Positions 26,360-36,000 of a stretch of 64,000 bases of DNA are shown here, piece after piece. The position numbers and the translations under genes were made by a program. The stretch is taken from assembly GCF_001188955.3 (NCBI RefSeq), contig NZ_JPRF03000013.1, positions 1 to 64,000 on the forward strand. The letters are read 5' to 3'. Position 1 is the first letter of the stretch. Each line of letters starts with the position of its first letter. The notes beneath the pieces are model-generated. The model had not been told where the DNA came from, did no database searches, and saw nothing but the letters and a program-made list of their open reading frames with translations. The DNA comes from Kitasatospora aureofaciens (GTDB lineage: Bacteria; Actinomycetota; Actinomycetes; Streptomycetales; Streptomycetaceae).

Positions 26360-29359
26360 CTACTCCCCCGGCTCCTCCTCCAGCCGCTGCTGCAGCCCCA
26401 GTGCCGAGGCCAGCCCGTCCGGCCCGGTGCCCGCCTTGCGGTAGACCGCCGCCAGCCGCCGGTTGACCAGGCTCAGGTGCACCCCGAGCTGCTCGGCGAT
26501 CCGCTGCGGCGGCACGCCCTTGACCGCCAGGTTGGCGACCTCCCGCTCCGGCCCGCTGAGCGTCTCCAGGGTCTCCTGGAAGTCGTGCAGCCCCAGCCGG
26601 TTGGGCCGCAGCCCGTAGTTGGCCAGTTCCCGCCGGGCCCGGTCGACCAGCTTCTCCGCCGAGCAGTGCTGGGCCAGCTCGATGCCCTGGTACAGGTACT
26701 CCTGGGCGTCCTCCAGCCGTCCGACCCGGCGCAGCGCGGCGCCGAGGTCGACCAGCGCGACGGCGTGCTCGTACCCGGCCGGGGACTGCCCTAGGTGCTC
26801 CACGGCCTGCTCCAGCAGTTCGACCGCCTGCTGACCGTCCTCGATCCGCGCCTGCAGCCGCAGCGCGCTGCCGATCGCCGAGGCGGTGCCGAAGGTGCGG
26901 GCGTCCCTGACGGCCTTCTGGGCGTACTCGCGGGCGCGCTCGGGCTCGTCGGACGCGATCGCGATCGCGAGGTGTCCGGCCCACGGCGCCCAGACGGTGT
27001 TGCGCCAGCCGCGGACCTCCAGCTGGGCCCCGGCCTCGGTGAGCGAGGCGGCCGCCCCGGCGTGCCGGTTCTTGGCGACCAGCAGCTTGCCGTACAGCGA
27101 GGCGGCGTCCGGCAGCACCATGGCGGTCGGGTGGTACGGCGGGTGGAAGCCGAACAGGTTGGCCTCCTCCCAGGCCTCCTCGACCCGGCCGCGGGCGATC
27201 AGGGTGTCCACCAGCACGCCGACGGCGCCCCAGGCCAGCGGCAGCTTGGCCCCGATCCGCTCGGAGATGCGGTAGGCCCGGCGCAGGAAGTCCTCGGCCT
27301 CGGCGAGCAGTCCGCGGCGGAAACGGGCGAGCCCCATCAGGAAGTACGCGAAACCCCGGTGGGCACCGCTCCAACCGGCCACCTCGAACTGGATGATGGC
27401 GTCCGCGGCCAGCCGCTCGGCCTGGGCGATGCGGTCGTTGTAGATGTACGTGAGGCAGAGCATCGAGGGCAGTTCGAAGCCCCAGGTGGTGTCCGTCCAG
27501 CCGAGGCCCTTGGGCAGCCGGCCGCCGTCCAGGACCTCGTCGGCGAGCGCCAGCGCCTCGGCGGAGGAGGCGCCGCGCAGGGTCAGGTCCCAGGCGCGCA
27601 TGGCGAGCACGGCCCGGTCCGCGGCCTCCCGGCCGGTCAGGTTCCGGCACATTTCGGCGAGCCGGGCGGAGCGGCCGGGGCCGTCCTCCTCGGACTTGCG
27701 GAAGGCGTGCCACATGAACGAGGCCGCCTGGAGCCGCTGGCGCCGGGCCGGTTCGGCGGTCTGCTCGGCCTCCTCCTGGCAGACCAGGGCGGCCTGGCCC
27801 AGCTCACCGCTGTGGGCGAGCACCTCGGAGAGCCGGAAGGTGGCGTCCACCCGCAGTTCCGGGCGCAGCGGCCCCTCGTCGGGGTCGAGGGCCAGCCGGA
27901 GCTGGTTGACGGTGGCCCCGGGGTCGGTGAGCAGTGCGGAGCAGCCGAGCTCGTACAGCACCTCGGCCTTGATGTCGTCGGCGGGCGGCTCGTTGAGCGC
28001 GCGGTGCAGGCAGCGCTGGGCGGCCTCCGGGGCGCCGATCAGCTGGTGTTCGACGGCGGCGCGACGCAGCTTCTTGACGATCCGGTCGTCGCCCTCGCCG
28101 GAGTGGGTCTCGACCAGGTGGCGGGAGGCGGCGAGCAGGCCGAGTCCGGCGTTCTCGATCTCGACGGCGGCGATGCCGTGCATGCCGAGGCGGGTGGCGT
28201 CCGGCATGGTGTTGTAGATCGAGCTGGCGATCAGCGGGTGGACGAACTCAAGGTTCCCGTTGGGGGCCTGGGTGAGGACCCGCTGCTTGCGCAGCTGCTT
28301 GATGGACTCGCGGGCGCCCTCGGTGCTCTGGGTGGAGATCCGGGTGGCGAGGTCGACCCGGATGTCGGTGCCCAGCATGGCGCAGGCCCAGGCGAAGCGC
28401 AGGGTGGCGGGCCCGAGCCGGTCCAGCCAGCTCTTGAGGGTCATCCCGGTGGCGTCGACGGCGAGTTCCCGCAGCTGTCGGGAGTTCTCCTCGACCGGCT
28501 CGAGTTCCTGTTCACGCACCTGGTCGAGCAGGCGACCAGCCTCGAAGGGGTTGCCGTTGACGACGTTCCAGAACTCGTAGCAGAAGGCGTCCTCGGCCTT
28601 GTCGCCGAGTTCGGCGCGGATCATGTCGGTGACGGAGCTCAGGGTGAGCCGGCTGAGCTCGTGCTTGCGGCTGGCGAGGTCGAGGACGCCCCGGCGCAGG
28701 CCCTGGGTCTCGGTGGGCCAGTCGTTCTCGTCCTCGCGGAAGGCGAAGACCAGCAGCACGGGCAGTTCGCCGGAGCGGACGGCGAACTTGGCGAGCCAGG
28801 AGAGGGATTCGGCGTCCGCCCAGTGCAGGTCGTCGACGATCATCACCATCGGCGCGCGGCGCGGCGCGAGCTGGGTGAGGACGTAGTCGAGGCCGTCGCG
28901 CACGCCCTGGGGGTCCAGGCGGCGGGCGCCGGCCTTGGGCTGCTTGAGGCCCATGGCCGGTCCGACGACCTCCTCCCAGGTGCCCATGACCTGGCGGAAC
29001 TCGTCGGCCTCGAGCTTGGTCAGGACGGGCTGCAGGAGCTGGCGCAGCACGTGGTACGGCTCCTTGAACTGCTGTTCGCCGCCGCGGGCGAACAGCACGG
29101 TGGCGCCCTCGCGCAGGCTGGCGATCCGTCGGACCTCGTGCAGCAGGCTGGTCTTGCCGATGCCGGGGCGGCCGGAGAAGGCGAGCAGTTCGCCGATCTC
29201 GGTGCCGCCGGCGGCGAACTCGCGGCAGAGGCGGTCGACGGCCGCTTCGACGGAGCGCAGTTCGGCGTCGCGGTCGCGCAGCCGGACCCGGGCCGCCGGT
29301 CCGCCGTCACCCCGGCCGGACCCGGTTCCCGCCCGAAGTTCGTTGCCCTGATCGGTCAC
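26360..29359 (-). CDS. LAL-type (LuxR family, large ATP-binding) transcriptional regulator
   Basis: A 999-residue regulator. N-terminal AAA/NB domain with Walker A GRPGIGKTS (about residues 63-71) and Walker B MVMIVDDLHWAD; a long helical middle part with TPR-like repeats (roughly residues 430-900); a C-terminal LuxR HTH (about 925-985) whose core is REVANLAVKGVPPQRIAEQL. Such proteins are ATP-dependent activators, often of secondary metabolism or sugar genes. Start is GTG with GGAGG upstream. The HTH differs from the usual GxSNxEIA consensus, and LVNRRLAAVYRKAG replaces the TVKxHL helix, so DNA recognition may be atypical. Confidence 0.85.
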   Translation of the reverse strand: MTDQGNELRAGTGSGRGDGGPAARVRLRDRDAELRSVEAAVDRLCREFAAGGTEIGELLAFSGRPGIGKTSLLHEVRRIASLREGATVLFARGGEQQFKEPYHVLRQLLQPVLTKLEADEFRQVMGTWEEVVGPAMGLKQPKAGARRLDPQGVRDGLDYVLTQLAPRRAPMVMIVDDLHWADAESLSWLAKFAVRSGELPVLLVFAFREDENDWPTETQGLRRGVLDLASRKHELSRLTLSSVTDMIRAELGDKAEDAFCYEFWNVVNGNPFEAGRLLDQVREQELEPVEENSRQLRELAVDATGMTLKSWLDRLGPATLRFAWACAMLGTDIRVDLATRISTQSTEGARESIKQLRKQRVLTQAPNGNLEFVHPLIASSIYNTMPDATRLGMHGIAAVEIENAGLGLLAASRHLVETHSGEGDDRIVKKLRRAAVEHQLIGAPEAAQRCLHRALNEPPADDIKAEVLYELGCSALLTDPGATVNQLRLALDPDEGPLRPELRVDATFRLSEVLAHSGELGQAALVCQEEAEQTAEPARRQRLQAASFMWHAFRKSEEDGPGRSARLAEMCRNLTGREAADRAVLAMRAWDLTLRGASSAEALALADEVLDGGRLPKGLGWTDTTWGFELPSMLCLTYIYNDRIAQAERLAADAIIQFEVAGWSGAHRGFAYFLMGLARFRRGLLAEAEDFLRRAYRISERIGAKLPLAWGAVGVLVDTLIARGRVEEAWEEANLFGFHPPYHPTAMVLPDAASLYGKLLVAKNRHAGAAASLTEAGAQLEVRGWRNTVWAPWAGHLAIAIASDEPERAREYAQKAVRDARTFGTASAIGSALRLQARIEDGQQAVELLEQAVEHLGQSPAGYEHAVALVDLGAALRRVGRLEDAQEYLYQGIELAQHCSAEKLVDRARRELANYGLRPNRLGLHDFQETLETLSGPEREVANLAVKGVPPQRIAEQLGVHLSLVNRRLAAVYRKAGTGPDGLASALGLQQRLEEEPGE

Positions 29360-29518
29360 CGTCGCGCCTCCGCCTCACCCGCTCGCGGCACGGCTCCGCC
29401 GCCGCACGGGGGAGCCGGTCCATCACTGTTCGTGGAGCCGAGGTTAGCGCCGTGTAGGACTTCCCGTGAGGCATTCGTGCAGGCTGGGGCGGACGGTGAG
29501 GGTTCGGGCGGCTTGCCA

Positions 29519-29532
29519 AGGGCAATTGCCCT
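29519..29532. promoter_or_regulatory. AGGGCAATTGCCCT palindrome
   Basis: A perfect 14-bp palindrome in the 335-bp gap between the LAL gene (minus) and the terpene synthase (plus), followed by ATATCCCTAACG and, at about 29565, ATACCCTACGG, which look like partial copies of the half-site. Likely an operator for the LAL regulator or of the divergent promoters. The rest of 29360-29694 has no supported gene. Confidence 0.5.
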
Positions 29533-29694
29533 ATATCCCTAACGTCCGATCATTGCATCAGATACCCTACGGCCCGCGAGGCGCGGATGATCTTGCGTAA
29601 ACCACCCTCACCCGCCGCGCCCCGTCACGTCAACTCCCCCACCAGAAGTGCTCGAACCACAAGCGCCCCCACCCTCCGCTGCACCGGGAGTCCG

Positions 29695-30642
29695 ATGTCT
29701 GACGACACATCACTTGAGATCCCGTTCCCGTACCGCCGCAGTCCGCACGGACCGTACGCCACCGCACTGCACCGGGACTGGCTGATCCGCCACCCGCTGC
29801 TCCCCGACGCCGACCACCCCGGGTACGCGCACTGGGAGGTGGTCGACCTCGCCGCGCTCGGCTACCCGGACGCCGGTCCGGACGAACTCGCACTGGCGGC
29901 CGATCTGATGGGCTTCTACTTCCTCTTCGACGACCAGTTCGACGGGCCGCTCGGTCGCCGCCCCACCGAGGTCGCCCCGATCTGCGAGCGCCTGATCGCC
30001 GTCCTGCACGGCGCCCGGCCCGACCAGCACTCCCCGGTCGAGACGGCCTTCGCCGACCTGTGGGCCCGCAGCGTGCGCGGCATGCCCGCCCGCTGGCAGG
30101 CCCGGGCCGCCTACAACTGGGAGTACTACTTCGCCAGTCACCCGGCCGAGGCGGCCGGCCGGATCTCCGCCCGACCGCCGGACCGGGACGGCTACCTGGA
30201 ACTCAGACGGGGCACCGCGGCGATGGAGACCATCTTCGACATGGTCGAACGGATCGGCCAGTTCGAGGTCCCCGCCTCCGTGCTGCACCATCCGGTGCTC
30301 CGTCAGATCCGCCAGCTGGCCGCCGACATACCGTCCCTCAGCAACGACGTGCGGTCCTTCCCGCTCGAAGCCCCGCGCGGCGACGTCAACAACCTGGTGA
30401 TGATCGTCCAGCGCGAGCGCCACTGCTCGGCCGAGGAGGCCTGCTCCGCGGTGATGGCGGAGGCGCAGCTGATGGTCGAGCGCTGCGCCGAGCTGCACGA
30501 GCGACTGCCCGACGTCTTCCTGGAGTTGGGCCTGTCCCGGATCGAACGCACGATCGCCCAGCGGTACGCCGACGGGCTGATCACCTGGCTGGCCGGGTAC
30601 CTGAGCTGGGAGGCCCGCACCGGCCGGTACCACGCGGTCTGA
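29695..30642 (+). CDS. class I terpene synthase (sesquiterpene cyclase type)
   Basis: A 315-residue terpene cyclase related in layout to pentalenene synthase. The aspartate-rich motif is FLFDDQFDGP, and the NSE triad is NDVRSFPLE followed by APRGDVNN, so both Mg-diphosphate sites are complete. The C-terminal RY pair lies in RTGRYHAV. It should convert farnesyl (or geranyl) diphosphate to a cyclic terpene; the product cannot be read from the sequence. Start at 29695; a longer frame to 29587 is less likely. Neighbours are a LAL regulator and an aldehyde dehydrogenase. Confidence 0.87.
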   Translation: MSDDTSLEIPFPYRRSPHGPYATALHRDWLIRHPLLPDADHPGYAHWEVVDLAALGYPDAGPDELALAADLMGFYFLFDDQFDGPLGRRPTEVAPICERLIAVLHGARPDQHSPVETAFADLWARSVRGMPARWQARAAYNWEYYFASHPAEAAGRISARPPDRDGYLELRRGTAAMETIFDMVERIGQFEVPASVLHHPVLRQIRQLAADIPSLSNDVRSFPLEAPRGDVNNLVMIVQRERHCSAEEACSAVMAEAQLMVERCAELHERLPDVFLELGLSRIERTIAQRYADGLITWLAGYLSWEARTGRYHAV

Positions 30643-30911
30643 GGCCCCGTCCCTCGGACGTCGGAGCACCACCGGGCGCGGCCGCCCGGCAACGGCCGGA
30701 ACGCGGACCCTCCGTACCGGGCCGGCGTACGGACCGTAGCCGCAGCGCGCACCCGGCGGTTATCGTGCTCGTCGGCGGGCGCCCCGGCGGGGCGCCGCCC
30801 GACTGCGTGTCCGCACCCTCCCGCCGAGCCGCCCCCTGACCGGGCGGCCCGGCGTGCCGCCCCCGGTCCGACCGGCGCCAGGGGCGCCCGACGTCGCGAG
30901 GAGCACAGAGC

Positions 30912-32435
<1,524 letters not shown>

Positions 32436-32484
32436 GCCCCAGGGCCCCGGTAGGCCCCGACGGAAGTCCGGGGGCCCGACAGAA

Positions 32485-32520
32485 GTGGAGCGGGAGACCT
32501 CGTCCGGTCCCCCGCTCCAC
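32485..32520. terminator. hairpin terminator after the aldehyde dehydrogenase gene
   Basis: Perfect 10-bp inverted repeat GTGGAGCGGG / CCCGCTCCAC with a 16-nt loop, 50 bp downstream of the stop. Confidence 0.7.
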
Positions 32521-32698
32521 CGCCACTCCCCGCGGCGGGCTCTCGGGGCCAATCCCGTGTTCCGGGAATTTCACCTGGTTCGGGATCTAAGCACGTGAAT
32601 CGGCTGATTTTCCCGACGCGCCGCCGACATGCCCGAACGGCCCCCGCGAACGCCGTAGACAGGACTCCCCGTTCCCGATCCCGCCCACGGAGTCCGGC

Positions 32699-33022
32699 AT
32701 GACCATCGCCCCCGCCAAGCTCACCGACCCCACCGTGCGTGCCTTCGTCACCGCGGTCAACGCGGGCGACCGCGAGGCCTTCTTCCACGTGCTCGCCCCG
32801 GACGCGACCATGTCCGACGACGGCTCCGACCGCGACCTCGACGAGTGGGTGGACCGGGAGATCTTCGGCCCCAACGGCCGCATGGACGTCCAGAGCGAGT
32901 CCTCCGGAGGCCACGCGCTGGTCGCCAACTTCACCAACGAGACCTGGGGCGAGATGCGCACCGCCTGGCGGTTCACCGTCGACGGCGGCAGGATCAGCCG
33001 CTTCGAGACCGGCCAGGCGTGA
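32699..33022 (+). CDS. SnoaL/NTF2-like small protein
   Basis: A 107-residue alpha+beta-barrel protein of the NTF2/SnoaL type: VRAFVTAVNAGDREAFFHVLAPDA at the start is the family's helix-strand pattern, and WRFTVDGGRISRFETGQA is the usual final strand pair. The family covers isomerases, cyclases and binding proteins, so function cannot be given. Single gene; converges with the hydrolase at 33041. Confidence 0.8.
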   Translation: MTIAPAKLTDPTVRAFVTAVNAGDREAFFHVLAPDATMSDDGSDRDLDEWVDREIFGPNGRMDVQSESSGGHALVANFTNETWGEMRTAWRFTVDGGRISRFETGQA

Positions 33023-33040
33023 CCCGGTGCCCGACCGGCC

Positions 33041-34261
33041 TCAGGACAGCCCCAGGCACCCCCGCACCGCGCGGATCAGGTTGCGCGAGCGGACGTCCCC
33101 GGTGACGCCCGGCTGCATGCCGTTGGTGACGTACCCGAAGCCGAGCCCGAGCTCGGGGTCGGCGAAGCCCAGCGAGCCGCCCCGGCCCGGGTGGCCGAAG
33201 CTCGTCGGCGAGGTCATCGGCGCGGTCGGTCCGTGCCGCCAGAAGCCCAGGCCGAACGTGGAGTTGACGATCAGCACCCGGTCCGGGCCGTTCACCACCG
33301 GCCCGACCGCGCGGGCCAGCACCTCCGGGCCGAACAGCGGCGGCAGCAGCGCGCCGGACCCGTCCGGGCGGTCGGCGGCGCCGATCAGCGCCGCGTAGAA
33401 CCGGGCCACCGAGCGGGCGGTGCCGATGCCGCCCGCGCCCGGGATCTCGGCGGCCTGCACCGCCGGGTCGTTCATGTTCACCCCGGGCAGCACCGAGGCG
33501 AAGGCGCGGGCGGTCAGCGAGGTCGGGTCCTGGTAGGCGTCCCGCACGGACTGCTTGGGCCGCAGCCGCAGCCCGCTCGGGCCGGTCCGGGCCGCCTCCG
33601 GGGCGGGCAGGTCGACCAGCTTGCCGACCCGGGGCGCGGCGCCGGCCGGCAGCCCGATCCACAGGTCGAGCCCGAGCGGCCGGGCGATCTCCTCGGCGAA
33701 GTACTGGCCGACCGTACGGCCGCTCACCCGGCGCACCACCTCGCCGACCAGCCAACCGAAGGTGTACGGGTGGTAGCCGTGCGCCGTCCCCGGCTCCCAG
33801 GCGGGCGCCTGGGCGGCCACCGCGGCGACCGCCCGCTCCCAGGTCAGCACGTCCTCCAGGCGCAGCGGCACGTCCAGCGCCGGCACCCCCGCCTGGTGCG
33901 ACAGCAGCCAGCGCACCGGCACCGCGCCCTTGCCCGCCGCCGCGAACTCCGGCCAGTACGAGGCCGCCGGCGCGTCCAGGTCGAGCAGGCCGCGCTCGAC
34001 CAGCAGCAGCGCGGTGGCCGCGGTCAGGCCCTTGGTGACCGAGCGCAGCACCTGGGCGGTGTCCGCCGTCCACGGCACCGCGGGCGCGGGCCGCCCGCCG
34101 ACCTCGGGCCGGGCGTCCCCGCCCCACAGGTCGACCACCTTGCGCCCGCGCACGTACAGCGCGAACGCCGCGCCCAGCTCGCCGTACTCGGCGAAGTTCC
34201 GCGCGAAGGCCTCCCGTACGGGCTCGAACCCCTCGGCCGTCTCGCCCCAGATCTCCACCAC
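33041..34261 (-). CDS. serine hydrolase, beta-lactamase fold (EstB-like)
   Basis: A 406-residue class C beta-lactamase-fold protein. The catalytic SxxK is SVTKG (about residue 81), the Tyr motif region is GYHPYTFGWL, and the N-terminus VREAFARNFAEYGELGAAFALYV matches the esterase EstB group. No signal peptide, so probably an intracellular esterase or peptidase rather than a beta-lactamase. Divergent from the Nudix gene with an 85-bp gap. Confidence 0.86.
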   Translation of the reverse strand: MVEIWGETAEGFEPVREAFARNFAEYGELGAAFALYVRGRKVVDLWGGDARPEVGGRPAPAVPWTADTAQVLRSVTKGLTAATALLLVERGLLDLDAPAASYWPEFAAAGKGAVPVRWLLSHQAGVPALDVPLRLEDVLTWERAVAAVAAQAPAWEPGTAHGYHPYTFGWLVGEVVRRVSGRTVGQYFAEEIARPLGLDLWIGLPAGAAPRVGKLVDLPAPEAARTGPSGLRLRPKQSVRDAYQDPTSLTARAFASVLPGVNMNDPAVQAAEIPGAGGIGTARSVARFYAALIGAADRPDGSGALLPPLFGPEVLARAVGPVVNGPDRVLIVNSTFGLGFWRHGPTAPMTSPTSFGHPGRGGSLGFADPELGLGFGYVTNGMQPGVTGDVRSRNLIRAVRGCLGLS

Positions 34262-34333
34262 CGCGTGCCGTCCTCAGGTCGTTCGTCGCCGCCCAGCTGA
34301 TCGATCCCGCGTTCGAAGCGGGCTCCGAAACCC

Positions 34334-34339
34334 TAACCT
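34334..34339 (+). promoter_or_regulatory. leaderless-type -10 element for the Nudix gene
   Basis: TAACCT ends 7 nt before the ATG at 34347 and there is no Shine-Dalgarno, the pattern of leaderless actinobacterial mRNAs. Confidence 0.55.
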
Positions 34340-34346
34340 GTCGTTC

Positions 34347-34910
34347 ATGACCAACCCTGCCGAAGAGCTGCTGGACATCGTCGACGACAACGACCGGGTG
34401 ATCGGTACCGCGCTGCGCGGGGAGGTGTACCGGCAGGGGCTGACCCACCGGTGCGTCTTCATCATGGTCCGCGACCCGGCCGGCCGGATCTTCGTCCACC
34501 GCCGCACCGACACCAAGCTGTTCGCCCCCGGCGCGTACGACATGTGGGTCGGCGGCGTCGTCGGCTCCGGCGAGACATACGCCGAGGCCGCCGTCCGCGA
34601 GGCCGAGGAGGAGCTCGGGGTGCGCGGCATCGCCCCGCGGCCGATCTTCAAGTTCCTCTTCAGGGAGCCGGAGGGCGGCAAGCTCTCCTGGTGGTGCGAC
34701 ATGTACGAGGCGGAGTGGGACGGCCCGGTCTCCCCGCAGGAGTCCGAGGTCGCCTGGCACGCCTGGCTCACCCCGGCCGAACTCTCCGAGCGCCTCGCCC
34801 GCGACACCTTCGTGCCCGACGGCCTGGAGGCCTACCGCCGCTACCTGGAGCGCCAGGAGAGTAAGGGCCGTCCGGCGGACCGTGCCGAACCGGCCTCGGG
34901 CAGCGCATGA
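34347..34910 (+). CDS. Nudix hydrolase
   Basis: A 187-residue Nudix enzyme. The Nudix box is GVVGSGETYAEAAVREAEEE followed by LGV (Gx5Ex7REUxEExGU satisfied). Overall layout resembles isopentenyl-diphosphate isomerase/YfcD-like members (HRRTDTKLFAPGAYDMWVGG). Hydrolyses a nucleoside-diphosphate-linked substrate that is not identifiable. Leaderless start at 34347. Confidence 0.88.
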   Translation: MTNPAEELLDIVDDNDRVIGTALRGEVYRQGLTHRCVFIMVRDPAGRIFVHRRTDTKLFAPGAYDMWVGGVVGSGETYAEAAVREAEEELGVRGIAPRPIFKFLFREPEGGKLSWWCDMYEAEWDGPVSPQESEVAWHAWLTPAELSERLARDTFVPDGLEAYRRYLERQESKGRPADRAEPASGSA

Positions 34911-34960
34911 GGGCAGGGGAGCGCAGGCCGGGCCGCATGGGCCCGCGGGCGGCCGACGGA

Positions 34961-34966
34961 TAGGCT
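34961..34966 (+). promoter_or_regulatory. leaderless-type -10 element for the TetR gene
   Basis: TAGGCT ends 7 nt before the ATG at 34974; no ribosome-binding site is visible. Confidence 0.55.
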
Positions 34967-34973
34967 GACGCGC

Positions 34974-35861
34974 ATGGCCTCCCGTACGCCGTCGCCGACG
35001 GCCGACCGCGCAGAACGGACCGCCGCCCCCGACCGGGGCGCCGCGGGTGAACGGCCGCGCCGACGGCTGAGCGTGGACGAGCGGCGGGAGCAACTGATCG
35101 CCGTGGCGCTGGAGCTGTTCAGCCGCCGCCCGCCGGAGGAGGTGTCGATCGACGACATCGCCGCCGCCGCGGGCGCCTCCCGGCCGCTGGTGTACCACTA
35201 CTTCCCCGGCAAGCAGGCGCTCTACGAGGCGTCGCTGCGGCGTGCCGGGCGGGAACTCTCGGCCCGGTTCGAGGAGCCGATGGAGGGGCCGCTGTCGGAG
35301 CGGCTGTACCGGGTGATGGGCCGCTACCTGGACTTCGTGCAGAGCCACGGGCCGGGCTTCGCCGCGCTGTTGCGGGGCGGCTCGGTGGCGGCCAGCGCGG
35401 GCACCTCGGCGGTGATCGACGAGGTGCGCCGGGCCGCGCACGACCAGATCCTCAGCCACCTGGCGATCCCCGCTCCGAGCCCCGGACTGCGGCTGACCGT
35501 CCGGGCCTGGATCGCCAACGCCGAGATCACCTCCCTGGAGTGGCTGGCCGAGCGGTCCGTTCCGCTGGAGGAGCTGCAGCTGCACCTGGTGCAGGAGTTC
35601 GTCGCCTCGCTCACCCTGACCGCCGCCCGGGAGCCCGCGCTCGCCGCCGAGCTGGCCTCCTTCTTCGCCGACGAGCGGCCCGACGGGCCGACCGGGCGAC
35701 TGGTCCAGGACCTCGCCGGGCTGTTCGCGGTGCCCGGCATCCTCGACGCGGTCACCGCCCTGGCCGCCGGGCCGCAGACCGTCGGGCCGCAGACCGTCGG
35801 GCCGGTGGACGAAGCGTCCGCGCAGGCCACGGAGGGCACTGCCGGGGCCCCCGCGGAGTGA
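34974..35861 (+). CDS. TetR family transcriptional regulator
   Basis: A 295-residue regulator with a 40-residue basic, low-complexity N-terminal tail before the TetR HTH (VSIDDIAAAAGASRPLVYHYF). The C-terminal 20 residues include two near-identical GPQTVGP units. Unusually long at both ends for the family. Alone in its transcript, 63 bp downstream of the Nudix gene on the same strand. Confidence 0.86.
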   Translation: MASRTPSPTADRAERTAAPDRGAAGERPRRRLSVDERREQLIAVALELFSRRPPEEVSIDDIAAAAGASRPLVYHYFPGKQALYEASLRRAGRELSARFEEPMEGPLSERLYRVMGRYLDFVQSHGPGFAALLRGGSVAASAGTSAVIDEVRRAAHDQILSHLAIPAPSPGLRLTVRAWIANAEITSLEWLAERSVPLEELQLHLVQEFVASLTLTAAREPALAAELASFFADERPDGPTGRLVQDLAGLFAVPGILDAVTALAAGPQTVGPQTVGPVDEASAQATEGTAGAPAE

Positions 35862-36000
35862 TCATCAGGTGATCCTGCGGTTCGGCGACGACGGTGGGCT
35901 CTGATAGGAATGGGCGGGGACCTGACGACCCGCCGCCGGGCGGGGCCCGGTCCCACCCGAACCACCGACGGCAGACGGAGCAGAGCGGGGGGCTCACCAG

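Noticed and set aside
26795..29542. 915-codon open frame on the plus strand
   Set aside because: It is a shadow of the LAL regulator gene caused by high GC; composition is Val/Gly/Ala/Arg-rich with no domain.
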